A stretch of DNA of 64,000 nucleotides from an uncultured Flavobacteriales bacterium (GCA_943788755.1 CALSRM010000002.1:325573-389572); one strand, 5' to 3'. Positions 45,433-55,279 are shown, counted from the first letter of the stretch. The notes: generated from the sequence alone by a model not told the origin. A program made the numbers and translations.

Positions 45433-47190
45433 ATGAGTGAAGTAACCGGAAAAGCATGGGATGGTAAATTGTTCGCAAGAATAATGAGCTATGCACGTCC
45501 TTATAGAATGTTAATGGCCGGTGCGATAGCGCTAACCTTTATATTGACTGTCGTTACTGCTATTCGCCCAATTATTTTTGGGTATATGGTTGGTTCTTGT
45601 ATCGAAAACCCCGATGCTGAAGGTTTGTTATATTGGACTTTTGTTCTTATTGGATTGCTAATTTCTGAAGCAATCGGGCAGTTTTTTCATACTTACGTTG
45701 GACATATAATTGGTCAAAATGTAATAAAAGATTTACGTGTTGAGTTATTTGAGCATATTACTCGATTGCGACTCAAGTATTTTGATACGCATCCGATTGG
45801 AATGCTTGTAACAAGAGCTGTAAGTGATATTGAAACTGTTGCAGATGTGTTTTCGCAAGGGTTACTAACCATTTTCGGAGATTTGTTAAAGCTTACTGGG
45901 GTGTTGATTTGCATGTTCGTAATAAATTGGGAATTAGCATTAACGGTTATTATTCCTATTCCTATATTGTTAGTTGCTGCTAATATTTTCAAAAAGGCAA
46001 TTAAAAAAGCTTTTCAGGAAGCACGTAATCAGGTGTCTCGGTTAAATACATTTGTTCAAGAGCACCTTACAGGAATTAATATTGTAAAGATTTTTGGAAG
46101 AGAAGAAATAGAATCTGAAAGGTTTAAAAAGATTAATGAGAAGCATAAAAAAGCGCACGTTAAGTCGGTTTGGGCGTACTCTGTATTTATGCCAATTGTT
46201 GATGTGTTAAGCTCTTTGTCTCTAGCATTGCTAATTATTTACACAATTATGCAGTTAGATAATGAAAGCGTCAAGGGAAGTGATTTAGCTGCTCAACTTA
46301 CCATGTTCATGCTTTTTATAAATATGATGTATAGGCCTATTCGATTGCTTGCAGATCGTTTTAATGTTTTGCAAATGGGAATGGTTGGTAGTTCCCGTGT
46401 TTTTAAAGTGTTGGATACAAAAGAGCAAATTAAGAATAATGCGAAGGTTTTAGAAAAGGAATTTAAAGGGGATATAGCGTTTAAAGATGTTTGGTTTGCT
46501 TATAACGAACCTACTTATGTTTTAAAAGGTATTAATTTTTCATTGTCTCCAGGAGAAACAATAGCATTTGTTGGCGCAACTGGAGCAGGTAAATCTTCTA
46601 TTATTAACTTATTAAGTCGATTTTACGAATATCAAAAAGGAGAAATAATGGTTGACGGAGATGAACTAAGAGATATTGATATTGACTTAATTCGTGAAAA
46701 TGTGGCGGTTGTTTTACAAGATGTCTTTTTATATTCAGATACTATTTTAAATAACATTACCCTTGGTGATCATTCCATTTCAAGAGAAAAGGTAATTGAA
46801 GCATCGAAGCAAGTTGGCGCGCATGAGTTTATTATGTCGTTACCTGAGAATTACAATTTTGCAGTAGGAGAGAGGGGAGGAATGTTATCAGTTGGTCAAC
46901 GCCAATTGATCTCTTTTATTAGAGCCTACGTTTACAATCCGAGTATTTTAATTTTAGATGAAGCTACCTCTTCTATAGATACAGAATCAGAAGAATTGAT
47001 TCAATTGGCTATAGAAAAATTGACTGAAGGTAGAACTTCTATTATTATTGCACACCGATTATCCACTATCAGTAAGGCGGATAAGATTATTGTAATGGAG
47101 CAAGGAGAGATTATAGAATCCGGTTCACATCAAGAATTATTGAGTCTGGATGGATCTTACAAGAAATTGTATGATATTCAGTATAAGTAG
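45433..47190 (+). CDS. MsbA-like ABC exporter (permease-ATPase fusion)
   Basis: 585 residues. The N-terminal half is a six-helix ABC exporter domain (PYRMLMAGAIALTFILTVV; LFEHITRLRLKYFDTHPIGM is the coupling region). The C-terminal ATPase has Walker A FVGATGAGKSSIINLL, Q-loop VVLQDVFLYSDTI, signature MLSVGQRQLISFIRA and Walker B ILILDEATSSID. The family exports lipids or drugs as homo- or heterodimers. It is a single gene, so a homodimer is likely; the substrate is unknown. It ends 4 nt before the convergent radical SAM gene. Confidence 0.93.
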   Translation: MSEVTGKAWDGKLFARIMSYARPYRMLMAGAIALTFILTVVTAIRPIIFGYMVGSCIENPDAEGLLYWTFVLIGLLISEAIGQFFHTYVGHIIGQNVIKDLRVELFEHITRLRLKYFDTHPIGMLVTRAVSDIETVADVFSQGLLTIFGDLLKLTGVLICMFVINWELALTVIIPIPILLVAANIFKKAIKKAFQEARNQVSRLNTFVQEHLTGINIVKIFGREEIESERFKKINEKHKKAHVKSVWAYSVFMPIVDVLSSLSLALLIIYTIMQLDNESVKGSDLAAQLTMFMLFINMMYRPIRLLADRFNVLQMGMVGSSRVFKVLDTKEQIKNNAKVLEKEFKGDIAFKDVWFAYNEPTYVLKGINFSLSPGETIAFVGATGAGKSSIINLLSRFYEYQKGEIMVDGDELRDIDIDLIRENVAVVLQDVFLYSDTILNNITLGDHSISREKVIEASKQVGAHEFIMSLPENYNFAVGERGGMLSVGQRQLISFIRAYVYNPSILILDEATSSIDTESEELIQLAIEKLTEGRTSIIIAHRLSTISKADKIIVMEQGEIIESGSHQELLSLDGSYKKLYDIQYK

Positions 47191-47194
47191 GCCT

Positions 47195-48391
47195 TTAGGT
47201 TTTCGATAAATGCACGAATTCTGGGAAAATTGATTTGAAATCTTCATTTCTAATTGTATCTAGTTTCTCAGTTTCTTTTACAAATGCTTTTAAATCAGAC
47301 GCATTAGCAGGAGTCATCATATACTCAAATACGGCTTCAAATTCTTTAATTACAACTTTTGAAGCATTGTTTTCATTTAGCCAATCTATGTGAGCCATCA
47401 AATTCTCTTTCGATTTTTCCTTAACTGATTTTGGTAAGTTTTTGCAATTGTAATAATTCGGCCGATCCAGGATGTTGAGGTAGATATCATTCATTTTTAT
47501 CAAATTATTCTCAACAAAAAACTGATGTAAATCACACAATGAAAGTATAGATAAGTTACTAACCGTTGGCGCAATTTGGATTTTAATGTGTGGACATTGT
47601 TCCTTGATTAATTTTATGTTCTCCAAAAACTTACCCCAGTTCAATCCACTTCTTATGTACGCTGCTTTTTCGCCAATTGCATCAATGCTTACAGCTAGGG
47701 TAATTTTCTTAAACTTTTTCCAATAGTCTAGGGCCCTTTTACCCTTTAATGTTAATTTACTTAGGTTTGTATTGTACCGTAAATGAAGATCCGTTTGATT
47801 TTTAGCAAGTAAAGAATCTAAGAAGGAATAATGTTCCTCCATCCTTAATGGCTCTCCACCAGCAAAGTATACTTCGGCTAATTCAGTGTCAAACGTAAAC
47901 AAATCTTCAATTAATTGTTCATTTTCAGGTGTTGCTTTTATCAGGGCTTTATCTCCAAAATTAGTTTTCAATAATTTAGCATCATTAAACCAGCTAGAAC
48001 TAGCTCCATGCCAACATGTTCTGCATTTCAAATTGCAAACGTTACTGTAGCGAATGTCTAAATAAACAGGTTTTGACTCCTTGCAAGTGCCGTCAGAGGA
48101 GGTCTTTGGAAGCCATTTAAGGTAAGTTTTGTAACTGTCTAAGGTTTCTGTACGAATACTACTTTTATTGACTGCTTCTCTTTTAAAACAAGATGCACAC
48201 CTTTTATCTTTATGACCTTCTAGTAAGTTTTTTCGAAATTTTTTAATCGATTCCCCATTCCAAATAGATTCGATACTTTCATTGTTTACATTACCATAGG
48301 TAATACTCGTATTGCAACAGGCTTTGGCATTTCCATTTGTATCCACATATAAATGAACCCATGGCATTAAGCATATTGATTCAGGAATCAC
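47195..48391 (-). CDS. Radical SAM protein with N-terminal twitch/SPASM-like motif
   Basis: 398 residues. The [4Fe-4S] motif is C119-x3-C123-x2-C126 (SNVCNLKCRTCWHG), followed by AEVYFAGGEPLRMEEHY (the GGEP SAM-binding element) and LAVSIDAIGEKAAYIR. Before the radical SAM core is a SPASM/twitch-like cysteine set: C7 in CLMPWVHLYVD, C25-C26 in KACCN, and C65-x2-C68 in RCASCFK. An auxiliary-cluster motif placed N-terminally is the arrangement of twitch-domain radical SAM proteins, whose substrates are unknown. It starts 4 nt after the TraB gene's stop on the same strand. Confidence 0.87.
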   Translation of the reverse strand: MIPESICLMPWVHLYVDTNGNAKACCNTSITYGNVNNESIESIWNGESIKKFRKNLLEGHKDKRCASCFKREAVNKSSIRTETLDSYKTYLKWLPKTSSDGTCKESKPVYLDIRYSNVCNLKCRTCWHGASSSWFNDAKLLKTNFGDKALIKATPENEQLIEDLFTFDTELAEVYFAGGEPLRMEEHYSFLDSLLAKNQTDLHLRYNTNLSKLTLKGKRALDYWKKFKKITLAVSIDAIGEKAAYIRSGLNWGKFLENIKLIKEQCPHIKIQIAPTVSNLSILSLCDLHQFFVENNLIKMNDIYLNILDRPNYYNCKNLPKSVKEKSKENLMAHIDWLNENNASKVVIKEFEAVFEYMMTPANASDLKAFVKETEKLDTIRNEDFKSIFPEFVHLSKT

Positions 48392-48395
48392 GGAT

Positions 48396-49262
48396 TTATT
48401 TTGCTATTACTTTATAACCTTTCTTGCGAAGTAATGTAATGATACCTTCCTTACCAGGTAAATGAGCTGCTCCAACTGCAATGAATGTGCTTCCTTTTTT
48501 AATATACGGTTCAGCTCTGTCGGCCATGTTGTAATTTCTTTTTACAAGAAATATATCGTTGAAAATTTTAGCCATTTCTTCATCGTCTTCATCTTGTATT
48601 GTCATTTCTAAAAGTTTGTCTAGGTTTCCTTCAACATAATAGTCCATCATAGCATCCATATCTAATTCTCCTTCCTTTCCATAGTCCGCTACTGCATCAA
48701 CTAATCCCTTAGCCTGCAATTCATAAGGGACGGCACTAAATGCATCGATTTGTTCCATGGTTTTCTCTAAGCCAATTGTTTGTTTCTTTTGCTTTTTAGC
48801 TTCTTTAAAAAAGTAAATATCCAATGCGTCGGTTTGTTGCGCTTCTAAATCTCTTAATGCAACCATTTGCGCTGTAAAAAGTGGCTGCATCCTTTCAAAC
48901 ATAAAAAGGGCCTGACCCAAGGAATCTCTAAAGAAATCGGATACTAATGTATATTCATCTGCCGTTAATAATGTTTTAAGTGAGTAAGTTGAGTCCATGA
49001 TTAATTTACTCAATAGAGCAGTTTGGTCCACACTATCCATATTCAGTTCCATCGCATATATTTCTGCGTGGTTAAAAGCATCCATTACACCCTCTTTAAA
49101 TTGGAAAGCACGCTCGTCTTGCGTGTGCATGGTTCCGTATAAGTAAGAGCTTTCTGTAAGCCCGTTACCTGATATTTCCCAAAACAAACTGTTGTATTTT
49201 TCTTGTCCACATCCAATTATTTGGGAAAGTAAAATGGTGAAATAAATAATGTGTTTTTTCAT
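48396..49262 (-). CDS. TraB/GumN family lipoprotein
   Basis: 288 residues. Lipobox at residues 15-18 (IIGCGQ). The family motif is SSYLYGTMHTQD, with EIYAMELNMD and, near the C-terminus, FIAVGAAHLPGKEGIITLLRKKGY, the second His of the family. These proteins have a Tiki-like protease fold; some Tiki members are metalloproteases, but activity here is unproven. Envelope-anchored. It is the upstream gene of a pair with the radical SAM gene (4-nt gap). Confidence 0.9.
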   Translation of the reverse strand: MKKHIIYFTILLSQIIGCGQEKYNSLFWEISGNGLTESSYLYGTMHTQDERAFQFKEGVMDAFNHAEIYAMELNMDSVDQTALLSKLIMDSTYSLKTLLTADEYTLVSDFFRDSLGQALFMFERMQPLFTAQMVALRDLEAQQTDALDIYFFKEAKKQKKQTIGLEKTMEQIDAFSAVPYELQAKGLVDAVADYGKEGELDMDAMMDYYVEGNLDKLLEMTIQDEDDEEMAKIFNDIFLVKRNYNMADRAEPYIKKGSTFIAVGAAHLPGKEGIITLLRKKGYKVIAK

Positions 49263-49418
49263 AGTAGATAATTGGTTGACAAATGTAATGATGAAATATG
49301 GATAAACATAAGACTCTAATTTCTTTACAGAGAGTATTAGCAGTAATATAAATAGTTGAGTTGTTAGCTTTTTTTCTTTTTGCTATAACGGAGCGTGCAA
49401 ATTCCGTTTTATTGTAGT

Positions 49419-49928
49419 TTAATTTTTTGTCCCAAAACACTTTCCATAATAGGTAATACCTCCTTCACTTGTAAAATCAATAGTAAATTGTACTGAATCA
49501 TTAGAAAAGTAGCCGGTACTTTCTTTAACTATTAGGTTGTACCATGAATCATTTTGCTCTATTACTTGGTCCGTAATTAGAATAGAATTGTTAGAGATTT
49601 GTGAATCAACATTACTTAGTACTCCAATAAGCCAATCATATTTATTGGCATAATTAGATATTTTCAGGTTATTAGGAGCGCAACTACTTCTTTTTATTTC
49701 TATCTCATAATTTCTATGAACCCATTGAGTATCCGAAGCAATTAATATAGAATCAGAAACAGAGTAGGTTCCTAATTTATCTTCATTTGAATATAGACAT
49801 GAATTATCATTTTTTTTTGCATTATTGTTATAGTTTATGGCATTACAATCTGTACATCCTTTTTTTTGACAAGAGGAAATTGATGCCAAGGTTATTGTCA
49901 ATAAGGTTATTCGAAATAAATATTTCAT
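49419..49928 (-). CDS. Small lipoprotein of unknown function
   Basis: 169 residues, not recognised. A lipobox at about residues 17-20 (SISSCQKK) is followed by CTDCNAINYNNNAKKNDNSC, a short Cys-rich motif seen in other Bacteroidota lipoproteins, and a beta-rich body (YNLIVKESTGYF, YYGKCFGTKN at the end). Confidence 0.65.
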   Translation of the reverse strand: MKYLFRITLLTITLASISSCQKKGCTDCNAINYNNNAKKNDNSCLYSNEDKLGTYSVSDSILIASDTQWVHRNYEIEIKRSSCAPNNLKISNYANKYDWLIGVLSNVDSQISNNSILITDQVIEQNDSWYNLIVKESTGYFSNDSVQFTIDFTSEGGITYYGKCFGTKN

Positions 49929-50044
49929 ATTTTTTATTATTACAACTGGATAATGCAGTGTTATCCGTATAATGTCTTTCTCGTAAAAATAGCGAATTTA
50001 TTGCACTTTAATCAAGTAAATAGTGGTCAGAAAGTTTGGAGGTC

Positions 50045-50419
50045 CTAATGCTTTTCGTTTATAACCATTACTTTGAAACGAATAATACTTGTAGGTTTTT
50101 CTGCATTACTTGAAATTACCAACGTTCTATTTTGCCATTCATATTTTTTGTTAGTATCAAAAGTAACATGAATAATACCTTGTTTGCCAGGTAAAATGGG
50201 TGATTTTGGATAAGTGAATTTCGTACATGTACAAGCAACTTTTATTCCTTCAATTATTAAGGGCTCATTACCTGTGTTTGTAAAAGAATAGTCGTGTTCT
50301 AGTAAAACGCCCTCATTTGTTTTTGGAAACCTGTGGTTTTTTTCTTCAAAGGTAATCTTTGCTTGACTAATTCCGCTTACGGAAAATGAAAATAGTAGGA
50401 TGGCCAGAATTATCTTCAT
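50045..50419 (-). CDS. DUF1573 protein, short form
   Basis: 124 residues with a signal peptide (MKIILAILLFSFSVSGISQ) and one DUF1573 Ig-like domain: KITFEEKNHRFPKTNEG, YSFTNTGNEPLIIEGIKVAC, then LPGKQGIIHVTFDT. DUF1573 domains are found in secreted Bacteroidota proteins with no known function. It lies downstream of a second DUF1573 gene (50489-50962), separated by a terminator. Confidence 0.88.
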   Translation of the reverse strand: MKIILAILLFSFSVSGISQAKITFEEKNHRFPKTNEGVLLEHDYSFTNTGNEPLIIEGIKVACTCTKFTYPKSPILPGKQGIIHVTFDTNKKYEWQNRTLVISSNAEKPTSIIRFKVMVINEKH

Positions 50420-50436
50420 GCTTAAAATTTTAGGTA

Positions 50437-50470
50437 AAAAAAAACTCCGATTGTTTAATCGGAGTTTTTA
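50437..50470 (-). terminator. Terminator between the two DUF1573 genes
   Basis: aactccgatt / aatcggagtt stem with a T9 run on the minus strand, ending the 50489-50962 gene. Confidence 0.85.
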
Positions 50471-50488
50471 AATAGTGTGTTAATTTAA

Positions 50489-50962
50489 TTATCCTTTTTT
50501 AATTGCAGGACCATCAACAGGTTTTATAGGTGTTGCACCAGCAGCTGGAGCTTTAACTTCACCTTTAATTCTAATAATTTTAGTAGAAGTTTCTGCATTT
50601 GACGTAATCGTTACAGATTTGTTAATTAAACCGATTCTCTTTGTGTCATATTTTACCTTGATAGCAGAAGAAGCTCCCGGTGCGATAGGTTCACGTGGCC
50701 AATCTGGTACAGTACATCCGCAAGATCCTCTAGCGTTGGTAATTAATAATGGCTCTGTTCCTGTGTTTGTAAATACAAATTCACATTGTCCGTTACCATT
50801 TTGTTCCATAACACCGTAGTCATGAACTTCTTTTTCGAAGCTAATTTCGGCACCACCAACTTGGATAGCTTTCGCAGCAGGCGCAGCTGTAGCTTGAGCA
50901 TTAACGTCGAATGCCATTACTGCTAGAAACATCATCCCAAATGTTAAGATTGCTTTTTTCAT
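50489..50962 (-). CDS. DUF1573 protein
   Basis: 157 residues: signal peptide (KKAILTFGMMFLAVMAFDVNAQ), then one DUF1573 domain (ISFEKEVHDYGVMEQNGNG, FVFTNTGTEPLLITNARGSC with GCTVPDWP, and PIAPGASSAIKVKYDTKRIG). A Pro/Lys/Ala-rich tail follows (EVKAPAAGATPIKPVDGP). Secreted; paralogous to 50045-50419. Confidence 0.9.
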   Translation of the reverse strand: MKKAILTFGMMFLAVMAFDVNAQATAAPAAKAIQVGGAEISFEKEVHDYGVMEQNGNGQCEFVFTNTGTEPLLITNARGSCGCTVPDWPREPIAPGASSAIKVKYDTKRIGLINKSVTITSNAETSTKIIRIKGEVKAPAAGATPIKPVDGPAIKKG

Positions 50963-51067
50963 AATTTTAATTTTATTTATTGTTTTATTTTTAATTTCCT
51001 AATTACAAATATAATCAGGTTTCTCTCGCTTATTTATTCTTTAACACTTCGTTAACAAGTAAATTAA

Positions 51068-52513
51068 CTAGTGCGTGTCCTCTTTTTTCTTTTCTTCCTC
51101 CTCTGGTTCTTCATAATCAAGATCGATACTCAATTTATGTTCTAAAATTTTGGCCAGATTTTTCGCATCCAATTTTTTTGCTCTTATTACTTTATCCTTA
51201 TCCAAAAGGTAAATTTGAGGAGTACTAAAAATATCATATGTCTTTCTAAAGTTTAAACTTTGTAAATCTGTTACTCTTAGTTCGTTTAAATATTTGATTG
51301 CATTTTCGTTCGCATCTGGAAAATCTGAAATATTTAGCCAGGGAAGGTTATTCTCTTTGATAAATTTCTTCCACCCTTTATTTTCAAGGCTAGTTCCAAC
51401 TGCTACGAATTCAATATTTATGTTTTTTTCTTTCAGTTCGGCATATAACTTCTTCAACTTTGGCATTTCTTTCTTGCAATGTCCACAGTCATCCGCCCAA
51501 AAGATAAGGGCAGTGTGCTCCGTTTTTACTTGTGTGTAAAAATCTATCCACTTTTCCTCAGTAGTATCGGCAAGAATAATTCTAGGAGCGGGCTGGCCTA
51601 CTCTCAATGGTCCTATCGCATCTTTTCTTTCGCACAACTCTTTTAATTTATCCGGATCTAACCAATAAGCTCTGGATTTATCTGCGGGGCAATAGTAAGA
51701 ATCTGCCATACAGTAGAATACTGCATCCATCCCCATAATTTTTGAAGTTTCGTATTTGTAAGTTATAAAATGAACAACATATTTAAACATTTCAGACCCG
51801 TTTTCAATTTGCTCAATTAACTGATACGCATTTGCACAGATTGTATCCGGTTGTTGCAATAGCATTTTTTCAAAGAAGAACTCTAATTTGTTCTTGAACG
51901 CAGGGTAATGAACCAACCTTTTATCGGATAAATCAATATTATCCCAATAATGTTCTTTGTAGTATTTGTATCGTAAAGTGTCATTCTTTATTATATGAGC
52001 AGGGATAATTGGATCAATTGACATATTAATTAGCTTACTCACAAGTAGTTCTTTATTTTCAGTAACCAATTTATTTTGATAAGCTTTTACTTCTTTGTCT
52101 AACCTACCCATGAGTTCTTTGTCATCTTTTTTATCTTTTGCTTCGTTTTTCTTTTCGTTTATAAATTTGATGTAATCGTAAAAGATTTTATTATTTACAG
52201 ATTTTTTTACTTCCATGTTTGTAATGAAGTTACTGATTGAAGTCTCCATTTCAATCTCCTTATCAGCTAAAATAATTTCAAACCATTTCGGTCCTGGGCA
52301 GATTAGCGTATAAACACCTTCATCAAATTGATTGTTGAATTCTACTAAACCATTCTTAGATTCTGCTGTATCTGCATAATAGAGCTTATCGCCTAAGTAC
52401 CTTGCAAGAAATATTGTGGTGTCTTTTAATCCATTAACCTTAAATTTAAGGTTGTATTGAGCACTTGCTCCAACAGTTAAAAAAAGAATAGATAGTAATA
52501 ATAACTTCTTCAT
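51068..52513 (-). CDS. Thioredoxin-like (TlpA-type) secreted protein with DUF5106-like region
   Basis: 481 residues with a signal peptide (MKKLLLLSILFLTVGASAQ). The first 300 residues have a DUF4369/DUF5106-like layout (KFKVNGLKDTTIFLARYLGD; DAVFYCMADSYYCPAD). A thioredoxin fold follows with the active site FWADDCGHCKKEMPKLKKLY (C-G-H-C) and the cis-Pro region TPQIYLLDKDKVI. The C-terminus is very acidic and lysine-rich (YEEPEEEEKKKEDTH). Periplasmic thiol-disulfide exchange is likely. Confidence 0.87.
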   Translation of the reverse strand: MKKLLLLSILFLTVGASAQYNLKFKVNGLKDTTIFLARYLGDKLYYADTAESKNGLVEFNNQFDEGVYTLICPGPKWFEIILADKEIEMETSISNFITNMEVKKSVNNKIFYDYIKFINEKKNEAKDKKDDKELMGRLDKEVKAYQNKLVTENKELLVSKLINMSIDPIIPAHIIKNDTLRYKYYKEHYWDNIDLSDKRLVHYPAFKNKLEFFFEKMLLQQPDTICANAYQLIEQIENGSEMFKYVVHFITYKYETSKIMGMDAVFYCMADSYYCPADKSRAYWLDPDKLKELCERKDAIGPLRVGQPAPRIILADTTEEKWIDFYTQVKTEHTALIFWADDCGHCKKEMPKLKKLYAELKEKNINIEFVAVGTSLENKGWKKFIKENNLPWLNISDFPDANENAIKYLNELRVTDLQSLNFRKTYDIFSTPQIYLLDKDKVIRAKKLDAKNLAKILEHKLSIDLDYEEPEEEEKKKEDTH

Positions 52514-52605
52514 ATTTTAAAAATTTTCTTTTCTAATTCGAAAGTATAACAAATGACGCACCAAATAAGTTTTGGATGCTTTATATATTAAACTTTAACA
52601 AAAAA

Positions 52606-53808
52606 TTAAGAATTCGGTTTTGCTAGTTGTTTTACTTTATTAGAAATATTAAACCCCGTCAGGAACAAGAATAACAACAAGAACCCAATACCAAAAAGTA
52701 AAGTGTTTACTGAAGCTAGACTAGTTACTTCCATTCCAATCTCTTCCAATAACCAAGCGTTAAACCATATTTTGACAGCTCCAAAGCATAAGAATGAAAC
52801 GAATCCGATAAGCATAAATACCAATATAAAGGATTTGTTTATTTGATTCGTGATAGTTTTCCACTTATAACCAAGAATTAACAATAACTGTATTTCATAT
52901 TTAGATTTTTGAATTAAAATTTGAGAATACAGTACAAACAGAAAGGCAGATTGAAGAATGATTATTATTCCAATGAGTATGTGGAAATTTAAGAAACCTC
53001 GTAATATTTGCTCCACTTTACCACCTCTTAATTGCTCACTATTTGTTTCATAGCCATTATCTTCAATATAATTTTTTAAAGATGGGTCATTTGCATCTGT
53101 AACCTCTACAATTACTCTAAATATTTCCTGTTTTGAAGGGGTTCCATATTCCTTATTTGCAAAATCTAAGAAATTTTTAGGAACCAAAATTGAATTTATT
53201 CGATCAGAAAAATTGATAACATTTCCTTGGTATATAGCTTTTTTGCCATTTCCAGATACTTCCAGTTTAATGGAAAAAGCTCCAATTATTCCTTTACTTA
53301 CTTGTGGTGTGCCAGCTGCTTGTGCTATTCCAAAATTATAAGCATCTAAATAGGTGTTTGGTAAAATAATAGGGACTTGTGTATTTCCTTTTTCCCATCC
53401 CCAGTTTTTCGTTTCTGCATCTATGAATTGATCTGGAACCGTTTCAAAAAACGCCAATGATTTCATCGTAGGAAATTTACCTCCTTCCATGCCCAATACT
53501 GCCATTACCTCAAAGGTTGCATTGTTAAATGGTGCAATATCTTTTATGAAATTTTGGTTTTTAATTTCTTCAATTTCCTTAGAATCAAAGGTTGTATTGC
53601 TTGAAAGCCCAATTGTGTTTAGGGTTGAAACATGCTTCTTTAAAACTAAGTATTCTGAGTCTATTGCATCTGATTCATTATTAAAAATAGTGTCAACATC
53701 TGTAAACAATTGAAGCGTTATTAATAAAAGCGTAAAACCCAAAATAGCACCCAAAGCGGAAAACGCTAACGTGAACATATTTTGTTTTTTATTGATTGCT
53801 TTTTTCAT
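52606..53808 (-). CDS. FtsX-like ABC transporter permease
   Basis: 400 residues. One N-terminal membrane helix (MFTLAFSALGAILGFTLLLI), an extra-cytoplasmic domain of about 220 residues, then three helices at the C-terminus (IGIIIILQSAFLFVLYSQIL, SFILVFMLIGFVSFLCFG, TLLFGIGFLLLFLFLTG). This is the MacB/FtsX layout. It follows the ATPase gene 53821-54462 by 12 nt and the two form the transporter. Such systems usually act in lipoprotein or cell-division-related processes; the cargo is unknown. Confidence 0.83.
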   Translation of the reverse strand: MKKAINKKQNMFTLAFSALGAILGFTLLLITLQLFTDVDTIFNNESDAIDSEYLVLKKHVSTLNTIGLSSNTTFDSKEIEEIKNQNFIKDIAPFNNATFEVMAVLGMEGGKFPTMKSLAFFETVPDQFIDAETKNWGWEKGNTQVPIILPNTYLDAYNFGIAQAAGTPQVSKGIIGAFSIKLEVSGNGKKAIYQGNVINFSDRINSILVPKNFLDFANKEYGTPSKQEIFRVIVEVTDANDPSLKNYIEDNGYETNSEQLRGGKVEQILRGFLNFHILIGIIIILQSAFLFVLYSQILIQKSKYEIQLLLILGYKWKTITNQINKSFILVFMLIGFVSFLCFGAVKIWFNAWLLEEIGMEVTSLASVNTLLFGIGFLLLFLFLTGFNISNKVKQLAKPNS

Positions 53809-53820
53809 ACGGTATTTTCC

Positions 53821-54462
53821 CTACAAAAAGATAGTGGTTACATTTTTAAATTCATAATCATGCCCTAGTGTGGCTAAAATAAACCCACCATTATTAGCCT
53901 TACACTCTTGATCAATTAGTCTTTTAGCTATTTGAATATTGGTGTCATCGATATTACTAAAAGGCTCATCTAATAATAAGAATTCGAATGGCTGAAGTAA
54001 ACATCGAATAAGTGCTACTCGCTGTTGCTGCCCTAAAGAAAGTTTCCCTGCTAATTGACTTTTTTTTGAAAGCATTCCAAATTCTTCTAACATTTCTTCA
54101 ATTTGAGAAGCTGTTTTATGACTTGTTAAGTCGTTTTTTAAAGTTAAGTTATCCCAAACAGAGAGGTGATTAAATAATCTTAAGTCCTGCAATAGATAGG
54201 ATAATTTATGGGTTCTTAATTTTGACCAACTATCTATAGAAATATTTTTTTGGTTTTCTTCATCTATACTTATTGAACCGGAATAATCAGCTCTAAGTCC
54301 ATATATATAAGAAAGTAAGGAGCTTTTCCCTTTTCCTGAATCGGATGATATTAAATAGGAAAGATTGGAGTCTAATACACATGCTTTCCCCCATATGCTT
54401 TCTGCAGAGAAAGCTTCATCTTTCATAGGGTTTGGGACAATATTTTGTAACGTTACTTTCAA
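53821..54462 (-). CDS. ABC transporter ATPase, partner of the FtsX-like permease
   Basis: 213 residues. Signature KLSLGQQQRVALIRCLL, Walker B FEFLLLDEPFSNID, H-loop TLGHDYE. Walker A is atypical: SDSGKGKSSLLSYIYG, with Ser in the first glycine position. Single-domain MacB/LolD-like ATPase paired with the permease at 52606. Confidence 0.85.
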   Translation of the reverse strand: MKVTLQNIVPNPMKDEAFSAESIWGKACVLDSNLSYLISSDSGKGKSSLLSYIYGLRADYSGSISIDEENQKNISIDSWSKLRTHKLSYLLQDLRLFNHLSVWDNLTLKNDLTSHKTASQIEEMLEEFGMLSKKSQLAGKLSLGQQQRVALIRCLLQPFEFLLLDEPFSNIDDTNIQIAKRLIDQECKANNGGFILATLGHDYEFKNVTTIFL

Positions 54463-54478
54463 AGAAGCAAATTAGAAA

Positions 54479-55279
54479 TTATTCTACAATCAACTTTTTC
54501 GAAATAGTATTTCCAATTGTAAGAAAGTAGAATCCTTTAGTCAATTTCTCTAGATTGATACGATCAAAAGTAGTTCCGTATTGAATCAATTTCCCATTAA
54601 TATCTGATATCGAATAAGAAGTAATTTCAGAAAGACCTTTAACCGTTAAAGACTCTTTAGCAGGGTTCGGATAAAATGAAATCTCGTTTAACTCTTTAGT
54701 TGCAATTCCCATAGGACTTTCTGTAAAGACTTTGATATTGTCAATTTCTAAAATAAATTGGTCATAGGCATTGTGTCTAAAAGCTAAATAAACCGTTTCA
54801 CCTGTAATTCCTGCACTGTCTAATGAAACAGTATAGTTTGTCCAGTATGAAGGCCCAACGGAATCAAAAATAACAGGGTTACTCGTAAAATCATTTAGAT
54901 TGGAATAGGAGAATAAGATTTCAAAATCATCATGATATGATTGATCTTTTGACTTGCAATCAAATGAGATGTAGTTTCCAAAAGCACCTAATGTAAGAGC
55001 GGGTAAAACGATGTAGTTGTCTGCTGATCCAGCAGTTTCAAACCATGAGGTACTGATTAATACGGAGTCATTTATTCCCAATGTATCATAATCTTCATGA
55101 ATTACCCATGAGTCCATAATGAAATTAACTGCAGGGTCGTTGTAGGGTGCAAGACCATCTTCATCAATTGCTTGCCATCCTGCAGGAAAGCCACTATTAA
55201 AATCTTCAAAAAGAAGAGTGTTTTGTGCTAAAATACTTGTAGATATTATTAATAAAGTAAGCGTAATTACGTTTTTCAT
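54479..55279 (-). CDS. Secreted T9SS cargo with a choice-of-anchor J domain
   Basis: 266 residues from the ATG at 55279; the longer frame to 55390 has no signal. Signal peptide MKNVITLTLLIISTSILAQ. A choice-of-anchor J-type domain occupies residues 22-190 (LLFEDFNSGFPAGWQAIDED; MDSWVIHEDYD; LPALTLGAFGNYISFDCKSK). The C-terminus is a T9SS sorting domain (EISFYPNPAKESLTVKGLSE, YSISDINGKLIQ, LTKGFYFLTIG). Predicted surface or secreted protein. Confidence 0.87.
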   Translation of the reverse strand: MKNVITLTLLIISTSILAQNTLLFEDFNSGFPAGWQAIDEDGLAPYNDPAVNFIMDSWVIHEDYDTLGINDSVLISTSWFETAGSADNYIVLPALTLGAFGNYISFDCKSKDQSYHDDFEILFSYSNLNDFTSNPVIFDSVGPSYWTNYTVSLDSAGITGETVYLAFRHNAYDQFILEIDNIKVFTESPMGIATKELNEISFYPNPAKESLTVKGLSEITSYSISDINGKLIQYGTTFDRINLEKLTKGFYFLTIGNTISKKLIVE

